DNA from: a virus
IMG/VR virus record: IMGVR_UViG_3300022822_000585
Coordinates: 1-20,519 of that record
Reading direction: 5' to 3' (one strand)
Length of the DNA: 20,519 bases
Shown here: positions 6,719-13,493 of the stretch, piece by piece
Layout of the letters: each line of letters starts with the position of its first letter
How positions within the stretch are numbered: position 1 is the first letter of the stretch
Made by a program: the position numbers and the translations under genes
The notes under the pieces: model-generated
The model's input: the letters and a program-made list of their open reading frames with translations, nothing else
Database searches by the model: none
What the model was told of the DNA's origin: nothing

Positions 6719-7316
6719 GGTTACTTTGGCTGAGTACGACATTTATTGTTCTCCAGTTTATTATCTTCCAGATGTTCTGCAAGTATTTCTTTTTGTCTGC
6801 TTGATAGTCCAGGGCCCATGCATGTTCCCACCAATCAATCAACAACACAATGTCATTGCGTACTTCGTGGTTCACAATAGTTTTGATCTTGCCATCCTGT
6901 GCCAAGTACACCCATCCACTACCTTGTATCTTCATGGCCACAGTTTCGACTTGGTCTCGGAATGCATCATAGGTTTTATAATGCTGTTCGATAAACGCTA
7001 AACTGGCATCGTAAGGTCTATTAGCACCTTGTGGTGCATGTAATTGACCAAAGTATATGTTGTGCAGAAATGCGCCGGCTTCATTGAAATCAGCATCGCC
7101 TTCGCCTTTGTTGTAACGATCAACATAGCCCTTATACAAAGTGCCGTAGTGATAGTCAAGAGTTTCTTTGCTCTTGACAGGTGCCAAATCTGTAGGTTTG
7201 TAAGGCAAAGGCAAATGAAACAATTTGTCTTTTTTTCCTTCTAGGAGGACATTTCTAATAAAATTATAAGCCATTATAGTTTGTCCAGTCGGTGTCAAGA
7301 GTTGGAATCCATCCAC
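6714..7316 (-). CDS. sodB: Fe/Mn-family superoxide dismutase
   Basis: Dismutes superoxide to oxygen and hydrogen peroxide. Numbered from ATG 7316 (200 aa), the four metal ligands are His56 (LDYHYG), His85 (FLHNIYF), Asp161 and His165 (LIDWWEHAWALDY); GSGWVYLAQDGKI (132-144) is the usual core. Outer-sphere positions are atypical: Gly81 four residues before His85, as in MnSOD, and His150 where Gln or Ala is usual, so metal preference is uncertain. The protein has an N-terminal extension before LPLPYKPTDLAP. ATG 7316 has AGGAG but only 3 nt spacing; an internal ATG at 7274 (MAYNFIRNVLL) is an equally reasonable start. It lies between nrdA-b and the HNH insertion, upstream of the Fe-S genes. Confidence 0.92.
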   Translation of the reverse strand: MDGFQLLTPTGQTIMAYNFIRNVLLEGKKDKLFHLPLPYKPTDLAPVKSKETLDYHYGTLYKGYVDRYNKGEGDADFNEAGAFLHNIYFGQLHAPQGANRPYDASLAFIEQHYKTYDAFRDQVETVAMKIQGSGWVYLAQDGKIKTIVNHEVRNDIVLLIDWWEHAWALDYQADKKKYLQNIWKIINWRTINVVLSQSNQ

Positions 7317-7384
7317 TCCTAAAATATTTTATCATATTCATATATGTCCTATTACTTTACTTTCATTAGTATAACATTTTCCGT

Positions 7385-8401
7385 TTACAACTTACAAGAT
7401 AAACAATCTTCCTCGTCATCAAAGTTAATTGGTTCTAGCATAGTAGGCGCATCGTCTGCAGCCATCTTGCTGCCTGCTTTGTTAATTAAACTGTAGTAGA
7501 AGGTCTTAAGGCCCCATATATGCGCCTGCATCAAGTTCTTGGCAATTAATGTAGTTGGCACTTTACGATTTGGAAAGTGTGCTGGATTGTAGAATGTGTT
7601 AGTACTAATACTTTGGTCAGTGTAGGCCGCAATAACAGCCGCTGTCTTAATGTAACCAACGCAGTCTTTCTGCTCCCACATCAGCTGATACTTGTTCTTC
7701 AACTTGTTATATTCGGGAGCAACTTGCGTAAACGATCCTGCTTTTGATTCTTTAGTGGTAATTAAACTCATTGGCATTTCAATACCATTGGTACTGTCGA
7801 TAACCACTGAACTAGACTCAACAGGAGCAACTGCACCATTGGTAGCATTGCGCACACCGTGGATTAACATTTCTTTGCGTAACGTTTCCCAATCTAATTC
7901 AGGAGTAAAGTCGGTTAACTCGTTAACGCCCTTAGCACGTAGTTCCCAAGGAAATATTCCTTGACCGTAACGAGTATGGTCGCTGTCTAAACACTTACCA
8001 CGCTCTTTAGCTAGTTCAACTGACATTTCTGTTAAGTAGAATGACTGGTGCTCTTGCCAGCTCTTAACCTCAGCCAGTGCATCTTTCTCACCGTACTTAA
8101 GGCTGCGCTTGGCATGCCAGTATGCTAGGTTAGTAATGCCAATGCCCAATGGGCGAATCTCATCGTTACTGAGTTTACTCTGTATCGACAAAAAGTCTTG
8201 ATAGTCAAGAATGTTATTTAGGCTACGATGTAGAATTCTACAAGCTCTACGCATATCCTCTGGGTTCCGGAACGCTCCCCAGTTCATAGATCCCAAGGTA
8301 CACAGGGACACTCTGCCCTCGACTTCATCAATTTCATAATACTCGTATTCGTCATCTAGTTCTTCCGGTAGACATTCTATCTCTTCATATAATGCGTTCA
8401 T
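7385..8401 (-). CDS. nrdA: Ribonucleotide reductase large subunit, C-terminal fragment (NrdA-b)
   Basis: The downstream half of a split class Ia NrdA, 338 aa. VSLCTLGSMNWGAF (31-44) holds Cys34, the equivalent of redox Cys462 of E. coli NrdA. APVESSSVV and the GLKTFYYS segment (radical-transfer Tyr pair, E. coli Tyr730/731) follow, and the C-terminal CLSCKL (Cys333, Cys336) is the thioredoxin-reducible tail. The first 29 residues are extra compared with intact NrdA and strongly acidic (13 Asp/Glu, no Lys/Arg). A proper start exists: AGGA six bases before ATG 8401, placed just after the endonuclease stop. It must assemble with NrdA-a to be active, since the catalytic Cys439 equivalent is in the other piece. 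Confidence 0.95.
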   Translation of the reverse strand: MNALYEEIECLPEELDDEYEYYEIDEVEGRVSLCTLGSMNWGAFRNPEDMRRACRILHRSLNNILDYQDFLSIQSKLSNDEIRPLGIGITNLAYWHAKRSLKYGEKDALAEVKSWQEHQSFYLTEMSVELAKERGKCLDSDHTRYGQGIFPWELRAKGVNELTDFTPELDWETLRKEMLIHGVRNATNGAVAPVESSSVVIDSTNGIEMPMSLITTKESKAGSFTQVAPEYNKLKNKYQLMWEQKDCVGYIKTAAVIAAYTDQSISTNTFYNPAHFPNRKVPTTLIAKNLMQAHIWGLKTFYYSLINKAGSKMAADDAPTMLEPINFDDEEDCLSCKL

Positions 8402-8409
8402 TGTTCATC

Positions 8410-9141
8410 CTAGTTATTTCTTAAAAGTTTGCCATGTTTTATCAAAAGATGTCTACTTATTCCAGTTGCATCTATTGCCTCAACTAATGTGTTATATGTA
8501 ACATCATTATATTTTATTTTTGGGTCAGCATTGGCTCTTTTTGCTTTTTTTACGCCATCACTGTTTATTTTACTTTTTTCACTATCTGTTAGATATTGTT
8601 TTTCCTTAAACTCATATATAACATTTCTGTTGTTAGTAAGTTTACGACACTTATATCCTTTATAGTGTCCTCTATTGCCTCTTGCTACAGCACTCATTGC
8701 ACTAGCATTTAATCCATTATTTCGACAAAATTCTAACATATTTTCTAAAATTAAATGTTCGCCGGTTGGAGTAGTAATTTCCCAAGTATCTGTTAGTTTT
8801 GCTTTTTGTTCAGCAGACATTGGAAGATTTTTATTGCCGCCACCATCAATGCCGTTTTCTTCAATTAGGTTTGCCCAAATTCTTTCACCGTCTGTGTTCC
8901 TAGCATTTACAATATTATTTTCTTTGCTAAAATTAATAGCAAATTGATATATCTGGTCTTTGTTCTCAAATAATTGACACCATACTGTTTCAACTTCGGT
9001 GCCGTGTTCTTTAAGATGCCTTTTCCAATAAGTACCAGACCCTAGATATTTTATAGGGTCTTTTCCGGTAGTTTTACAAAGATATTTCAATCCAGTAATT
9101 TTATGTTTCTTAATCATTAGCCACGTGGGTGTAAAAGTCAT
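8410..9141 (-). CDS. Free-standing homing endonuclease splitting nrdA (GIY-YIG/Seg-like with NUMOD1/IENR1 motif)
   Basis: A 243-aa protein inserted between the two nrdA halves. Its N-terminus (residues 8-45: LMIKKHKITGLKYLCKTTG, KYLGSGTYWKRHL) and EERIWANL-type and GIDGG segments (to about 100) match a family of phage Seg-like homing endonucleases distantly related to GIY-YIG enzymes; assignment is by resemblance only. Residues 132-168 (NMLEFCRNNGLNASAMSAVARG, GYKCRKL) fit a NUMOD1/IENR1 helix-turn-helix DNA-binding repeat, with a second partial one near the C-terminus. Members I recall usually have YFGKT where this has YLCKT, so nuclease activity is uncertain. A hairpin covering its ribosome-binding site and a late-like promoter in the loop suggest T4-style timing control. 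Confidence 0.85.
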   Translation of the reverse strand: MTFTPTWLMIKKHKITGLKYLCKTTGKDPIKYLGSGTYWKRHLKEHGTEVETVWCQLFENKDQIYQFAINFSKENNIVNARNTDGERIWANLIEENGIDGGGNKNLPMSAEQKAKLTDTWEITTPTGEHLILENMLEFCRNNGLNASAMSAVARGNRGHYKGYKCRKLTNNRNVIYEFKEKQYLTDSEKSKINSDGVKKAKRANADPKIKYNDVTYNTLVEAIDATGISRHLLIKHGKLLRNN

Positions 9142-9149
9142 TTATTATT

Positions 9150-9193
9150 CCTAAAGTACATTGTAGTTATTTATCATTACTATGTACTTTAGG
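9150..9193 (-). promoter_or_regulatory. Ribosome-binding-site hairpin upstream of the endonuclease
   Basis: A perfect 12-bp inverted repeat, CCTAAAGTACAT (9193-9182) and ATGTACTTTAGG (9161-9150), with a 20-nt loop. The 3' arm ends in TTTAGG, so in transcripts reading through from nrdA-a the Shine-Dalgarno (TAGGA) for the endonuclease at 9141 would be buried. No T-run follows, so it is not a terminator. The layout copies the I-TevI control known in phage T4. Confidence 0.75.
9168..9175 (-). promoter_or_regulatory. Candidate late promoter inside the hairpin loop
   Basis: GATAAATA, 7 of 8 to the T4 late box. With T4 spacing (+1 six bases beyond the box) RNA would start near 9162, leaving out the 5' arm of the hairpin and exposing the ribosome-binding site for the endonuclease. 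Confidence 0.55.
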
Positions 9194-9202
9194 CACGTTT
9201 AA

Positions 9203-10678
9203 CTATGATATCTTTCTGATCTTAACTATATCATTAGACTTGTTTTTCATAAACTCATCTACCTTATCTTTTTTAACACGAACTGTCTTTCGTGTTGGAT
9301 CCAGGCGTTTGAATGATTTGGTTGGTAATAGAATCTCACAACACAAGTTACTTTGATAAATCGCATGATATTCAGGATTGAAAGGCCCTTGGTTCATTAC
9401 ATTATCAATGAATACAAGATATATTCGACCTGTGTCCGTGCGTTCCTTCAAAATACCACTCTTGAACACTTCTTCAGCACTCATAGTCTTTTTACGTAGA
9501 CCTTTCTGCTTTTCGTACTTGACATACAGTTCTTCAAACAAAGAGGTATCTCTGTAGAACGCTTCATACAAGTCAGGTACTTCATTAGGGTCAAAGAATG
9601 TTATTTGTTCTTTGTTCTTGAACCGTCTCCAGAAGAAGGCAGAAAGAACCACTCCGTAATCCATATGTCGGACTCGAGTTTCTTCAGTGCCTTGATTATT
9701 TTTAAGCACAATAAGATCATCAAACTGATGATGCCAAATAGGATAAAACACTGTAGCACTAGCATTACGAATTCCACCTTGTGAACATGAACGCAAATCA
9801 CCAAACCATTTCTTTAAGAACGGTATCATGCCTGTGTGTTGAATTTCCCCGCCACGAATCGGGGCACCTAATGAACGTAGACGTCCAATTTCTAAACCAA
9901 TGCCAGCACGTTTGCTAGCATACTTTGCCATCATCTCACCAGATGCAAAAATACTATCCAAGTCATCATCGCTACGAATAAGAACACAGCTACTAAATTG
10001 CTTAGTAGGAGTGCCCAAACCGGCCAAGACCGGAGTTGCAAGAGTAAAGAGTCCATCACTAGCTGCATTGTAATATTCTTTGATGTAACGCATACGTGCG
10101 CCGCTTGGTTCTTCTTTGTGAAAAATCGTAGCAGATGCAACCATGTATCTAATCTGTGGAGTTTCGTAAATTTCCTTTGTTGCACGATTACGTACCAAGT
10201 ACTTTTCAATTAACTGTTCAATGGCTGCATATCCATACTGTTCATCTTTTTCATGATCCAGCATGTCATCCATCTTGTTCCACTCGTCTTGACTGTACCA
10301 GTCTAATAATTCACTAGTGTACAGGCCAACAGCAACATTCTTCTTTACAATTTCGTAAAGGTGGGGAACTTCATATGACTCATATACATTCTTCCTCAAC
10401 ATTGATAGCCGCTGTTTACCTGCTACATATTGATAGTTAGTATGTCCTACATCGGGATTTTGTTCTACATCGATTAGGTCAACAATAGCACGTAATGTGA
10501 TACCGTCAATTTCTTCTGTTGTTATGTTATCGTAAAAGTGCAATTGCGCTTTAATCTCAATCATTGACTGACTGACATCTGCAATACCTTTACATACTTT
10601 TGCGATCTGTGCCTGCCACTTCTCGATCATCAATGGCTCTTTCGCTCCACTTCTTTTTATTACCGTAATCGTTGTCAT
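9203..10678 (-). CDS. nrdA: Ribonucleotide reductase large subunit, N-terminal fragment (NrdA-a)
   Basis: The upstream half of split class Ia NrdA, 491 aa. Residues 1-90 are an ATP-cone (VIKRSGAKEPL, TTEEIDGITLRAIVDLID), so ATP/dATP activity control is likely kept. The catalytic barrel begins with TPTKQFSSCVLI (Cys231, E. coli Cys225) and has QSNLCCEILLPTK (Asn444, Cys446, Glu448, matching E. coli Asn437, Cys439, Glu441). Homology ends near FKRLD (456-460); the last 31 residues are foreign and basic. The matching C-terminal cysteine (Cys462 equivalent) is in NrdA-b. GAGG six bases before ATG 10678 is a good ribosome-binding site. Aeromonas phage Aeh1 is a known precedent for a split NrdA that works as two polypeptides. 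Confidence 0.96.
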   Translation of the reverse strand: MTTITVIKRSGAKEPLMIEKWQAQIAKVCKGIADVSQSMIEIKAQLHFYDNITTEEIDGITLRAIVDLIDVEQNPDVGHTNYQYVAGKQRLSMLRKNVYESYEVPHLYEIVKKNVAVGLYTSELLDWYSQDEWNKMDDMLDHEKDEQYGYAAIEQLIEKYLVRNRATKEIYETPQIRYMVASATIFHKEEPSGARMRYIKEYYNAASDGLFTLATPVLAGLGTPTKQFSSCVLIRSDDDLDSIFASGEMMAKYASKRAGIGLEIGRLRSLGAPIRGGEIQHTGMIPFLKKWFGDLRSCSQGGIRNASATVFYPIWHHQFDDLIVLKNNQGTEETRVRHMDYGVVLSAFFWRRFKNKEQITFFDPNEVPDLYEAFYRDTSLFEELYVKYEKQKGLRKKTMSAEEVFKSGILKERTDTGRIYLVFIDNVMNQGPFNPEYHAIYQSNLCCEILLPTKSFKRLDPTRKTVRVKKDKVDEFMKNKSNDIVKIRKIS

Positions 10679-10718
10679 CTACGCCTCAATCTTTATTGTC
10701 TGATATTTACCATTGATG

Positions 10719-11144
10719 TTACTTGGTCCACATCAGTCTGGTTTGAATTTTTTCTAACACATCAATGCTGCTAACTGTTCTATATTCGTAATTTATAACA
10801 TATGTGTTGTCAATTATTAACATATAGATAGGATCTTTTTCTTCCGGGGAAGTAGAAGTATGTATCTCAATTTGGGAGTTCATAAATCGCTGCGTTAACT
10901 TAATAGTATACAGCATGCCTATTACAATTGCAAGCTCATCGAAGTTTCCATTGGCAATTAGTGTCCAAGGATCGGGCCATTCTTCAGGATTTTGGTGATC
11001 TAGATAGTGACTAACAAACGGAGCATGACCCCAGAGATCAGCAACATCTTCAAAAGGAGTGTTGCTAGTTTCTAGTGTTTCTCTAAAGTGTTTCCAGGCT
11101 GTTAGTCTATCGTTATTATGTAGATTAAACACCGTAGGTAACAT
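10719..11144 (-). CDS. Conserved hypothetical protein of T4-like aquatic phages
   Basis: A 141-aa acidic protein with motifs I associate with a widespread but uncharacterised T4-like marine phage family: FEDVADLWGHAPFVSHYLDH, NPEEWPDPWTLIANG and LAIVIGMLYTIKLTQRF (a mildly hydrophobic helix). No catalytic motif is visible. The start at ATG 11144 overlaps the tail-fibre 3' end by 20 bases; an upstream extension to 11219 lies fully inside the fibre gene and reads poorly. It is followed 40 nt later by nrdA-a. Translation may be coupled to the fibre gene. The function is unknown. Confidence 0.85.
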   Translation of the reverse strand: MLPTVFNLHNNDRLTAWKHFRETLETSNTPFEDVADLWGHAPFVSHYLDHQNPEEWPDPWTLIANGNFDELAIVIGMLYTIKLTQRFMNSQIEIHTSTSPEEKDPIYMLIIDNTYVINYEYRTVSSIDVLEKIQTRLMWTK

Positions 11145-12717
11145 CAAAAGAGATGATACCTTCAAAACTCGGGTTCGGGTTTTGGTAGGATAAAACGACG
11201 GTGTCAACTGCACTGTCAAGATTAGGACTTGCTAATGCTGCTGAAAATTCTAATGCTGCCATTATAGATCCTCCTTCGGATATTACTGACGATGATGAAT
11301 ATTGATAATTATCAGTGATTGATACTTCAGAGCGGTCGTCTCCAACTAATAGAGTTAGTTCGCCTGTTCTAGTAAACACTCCCAAATTTAAAAAGTAACT
11401 TATAGTCATATACTTGTTAAATGCTGAGAATGCTGCCAATGGTGATGCATAGTCAACTACTTTGATTTCTAAGTTAATGCGTTCGTTAAATGAAACCTTA
11501 TCGCCGTTGTATACTTCGACTACTGCGGCATTAGCTTTTAATGACGCTTGTTGTCGATCACTAGAGCAATTTAATACTCTGTTGTTTGTCTTTTCTTCAA
11601 AGTAAACTATTGGAGTCTCTGGAGCACTTGCAGTTCCTATTCCGTTGCCGCAATTTTTAAATGAGCAATCTTGTAACAGTGTATTGATGCCGTTGATTGA
11701 TCTAAATGTACTGGCATAAATTTCCTCGAAAGTACAACTATCAATTTTCCAATTGGTCAATTGTCCGGTTTCGCCTTCGACATACACACTGGTATTGTTA
11801 TTAAAAAACTTAGTATTGATAAATTTAATAACTGACTCAGTTCCTGTCGGGTCACCTAATACTGGTGCAACTGTTTGTCGACATTTTGCACCGATGCTGA
11901 CATTTTCAAAGATACAAGATTCAAATGTAATATCTGTAGTTAGCACTCCAGCTTTATTATTATTCCAAAATACTGCGGCTGGTTCTAAAGTTAACGAAGA
12001 TACTGTATCAGTATGTATATCGTAGTTGCCTTTAAACAATACTTCAGTAAATTCACTAGATGCAACTCCGGAAAGTACTGTCTGTCCAGTTGTGCGTTGT
12101 ATTGTTAAATTGTCTACCTTGATATTTTGAGGACGAGTAGTATCATCACCACTTGAGAAGTCTACTAGTTGTAGTCCTGTAGATGTTATGAAAAGAATAT
12201 TATGTATGCTAAAGTTTAATACTGAGCCACGTTGTGTTTCTCCTCGAAGGATAATTCCGCTAGGCAGTGTTAAGTCGCTAGAGAAAATGTATTCTCCGTT
12301 TGGAACTACTAATACTTTCTTAAAGCCTGGATCAGCGTTTCTAAATAACTGTGTGGCAGCAGTTTCAAATGCAGTTACATTATCCGTAGACCCGTCACCA
12401 ACTGCACCGAAGTCTATAACACTAACTTCAATTTCGTCAATCTTACTTTGGAACCCACGAGGTACGCTAAGAGTGATTGAAGTGTCGTTAGAAGCAAACT
12501 GGTAACTAGATATTAGTGCTAATATGTTATCGTGCTCTGTGAGAATTTTAGTGTTGCCTACGTAGGGCGCACCTTCTAGAACACTGCCATTACCAATAAA
12601 CAACTCTTGACTGTCAACTGCCCAAGCAAATTCAGCAGAGCTTAGTTGCGGAACTCCACTGTTTGAATTTTTTTGTCCTCTACGGACCTGGATTTTTGAG
12701 ATTTGAATTACGGCCAC
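11125..12717 (-). CDS. Tail fibre/tailspike with pectate-lyase-like beta-helix
   Basis: A 530-aa receptor-recognition or depolymerase protein. Residues 1-62 (ISKIQVRRGQ, SAEFAWAVDSQELFIGNGS, GNTKILTEH) match the N-terminal virion-attachment segment shared by many T4-like cyanophage fibres. Residues 98-160 (VIDFGAVGDGSTDNVTAF, VLVVPNGEYIFSSDLTLPSG) are the classic start of a pectate-lyase-3-type right-handed beta-helix, and 190-400 contain many short beta repeats (NLTIQRT, FESCIFENV, IKFINTKFFNNN, LLQDCSFKNCGNG). The end (about 410-530) looks like a separate beta-rich tip domain. It starts at GTG with a strong AGGGG six bases upstream, 30 bases after a late promoter. Enzymatic activity against a surface polysaccharide is possible, not shown. 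Confidence 0.9.
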   Translation of the reverse strand: MAVIQISKIQVRRGQKNSNSGVPQLSSAEFAWAVDSQELFIGNGSVLEGAPYVGNTKILTEHDNILALISSYQFASNDTSITLSVPRGFQSKIDEIEVSVIDFGAVGDGSTDNVTAFETAATQLFRNADPGFKKVLVVPNGEYIFSSDLTLPSGIILRGETQRGSVLNFSIHNILFITSTGLQLVDFSSGDDTTRPQNIKVDNLTIQRTTGQTVLSGVASSEFTEVLFKGNYDIHTDTVSSLTLEPAAVFWNNNKAGVLTTDITFESCIFENVSIGAKCRQTVAPVLGDPTGTESVIKFINTKFFNNNTSVYVEGETGQLTNWKIDSCTFEEIYASTFRSINGINTLLQDCSFKNCGNGIGTASAPETPIVYFEEKTNNRVLNCSSDRQQASLKANAAVVEVYNGDKVSFNERINLEIKVVDYASPLAAFSAFNKYMTISYFLNLGVFTRTGELTLLVGDDRSEVSITDNYQYSSSSVISEGGSIMAALEFSAALASPNLDSAVDTVVLSYQNPNPSFEGIISFDVTYGV

Positions 12718-12726
12718 TTTATTCCC

Positions 12727-12754
12727 CTAGAAACTTCTATTTCTAGTATTTAGC
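12727..12754 (-). promoter_or_regulatory. Late promoter and leader hairpin of the tail-fibre gene
   Basis: GCTAAATACTAG (12754-12743) fits the local late motif TAAATACT, overlapping the exonuclease stop region. Right after it, CTAGAAA and TTTCTAG (12746-12727) pair as a 7-bp hairpin with a 6-nt loop, directly next to the AGGGG ribosome-binding site. A transcript starting near 12741 would lack most of the 5' arm, so read-through RNA could be masked and late RNA open. Confidence 0.55.
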
Positions 12755-13450
12755 TTATCTCAAAGCGTAATACTCTTCTACTTTGTTTAACCAAAGATCT
12801 TGGTACTTGTTAAAGTCTTTAGGTTCTAGTGTAAACTGTTGATATTCAAAAGCACGGCTACACATAAAGATAACACCCTTGCGAATGTCCGTGCCGTAGA
12901 CTTCGTTATGTGCTAATATATAAGCCATTAACTGTAAGTAGTAGTCTTCTACCCATTCAGCTTTCTTAGGCTTATTGGTCTGCTTGTGATCGCATACTGC
13001 TGGCTCGCCGTCGTGTACTCCTACTAGGTCAGTTGTACCCGAATACAGTCCAGGAAAGTACAAGCTCTGTTCCATAGCCCATACTTCGTTCATTTTACTC
13101 AGCCCATTCTTAATGATAACATCAGCCATCTGATTAGCCTGTACGTGAACTGGGTTGTTACCCGGTTGTCTTTGCTCGCCGATCAGGAATCGTTCTAGGT
13201 TGGCATGCATGGCTGTTCCGACGCCGGACGCTTCGGTTACAATCTGTTGTGCTTTAGCTTCGCCGACTCGTTTCTTCCATTCATTCAAATGAGTCATATC
13301 CTTTGTTGCTGACAGGATAGTTGTAACGCTTGGAAGGCTTTCACCGTCTGGAGTTTTGTAAACACGCTTGCGAGTAACTGGATCGTTTACTTGGACACAG
13401 TTTTTATATTGGTACCGTTCAACGAACGGTGGTGGAGAAATAGTATTCAT
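12755..13450 (-). CDS. PD-(D/E)XK exonuclease, RecB/Cas4-like
   Basis: A 231-aa nuclease with the RecB-type motif order: GVGTAMHANLERF (77-89, His82), MEQSLYFP (126-133, Glu127), GTTDLVGV (138-145, Asp141), VCDHKQTNK (152-160, Asp154 and Lys156) and YYLQLMAYILAHN (170-182, Gln173 and Tyr177). This is the full active-site set. Cas4-type iron-sulfur cysteines are not evident. Similar genes in T4-like marine phages are called exonucleases; roles could be recombination or host DNA degradation. Unlike its structural neighbours it has its own sigma-70 promoter with a palindrome over the -10 box, and the ATG is only 7 bases from that box, with no Shine-Dalgarno. It is probably an early, possibly leaderless message. 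Confidence 0.9.
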   Translation of the reverse strand: MNTISPPPFVERYQYKNCVQVNDPVTRKRVYKTPDGESLPSVTTILSATKDMTHLNEWKKRVGEAKAQQIVTEASGVGTAMHANLERFLIGEQRQPGNNPVHVQANQMADVIIKNGLSKMNEVWAMEQSLYFPGLYSGTTDLVGVHDGEPAVCDHKQTNKPKKAEWVEDYYLQLMAYILAHNEVYGTDIRKGVIFMCSRAFEYQQFTLEPKDFNKYQDLWLNKVEEYYALR

Positions 13451-13486
13451 ACTGTATATTATACAGTAAAAATACTATTCGGTCAA
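13451..13486 (-). promoter_or_regulatory. Sigma-70 promoter with palindromic operator for the exonuclease
   Basis: TTGACC (13486-13481), 17-nt spacer, TATAAT (13463-13458): 11 of 12 consensus bases. The -10 box is the centre of a perfect palindrome, ACTGTATAATATACAGT (13451-13467; 8-bp arms about one central base), which abuts the start codon. It resembles a LexA site (CTGT-N8-ACAG), but the internal spacing is 7, so another repressor, host or phage, may bind. Confidence 0.8.
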
Positions 13487-13493
13487 CCTAGAT

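Noticed and set aside
7273-7298. TTGACA and TATAAT upstream of the internal sodB start
   Set aside because: The spacer is only 14 nt, too short for a functional sigma-70 promoter, and the segment is probably coding.
9150-9193. The 12-bp inverted repeat as a transcription terminator
   Set aside because: No T-run follows the stem on either strand; its position over the ribosome-binding site fits translational control better.
11145-11219. N-terminal extension of the 141-aa conserved protein
   Set aside because: It falls entirely in the tail-fibre 3' end; the conserved part begins after ATG 11144.
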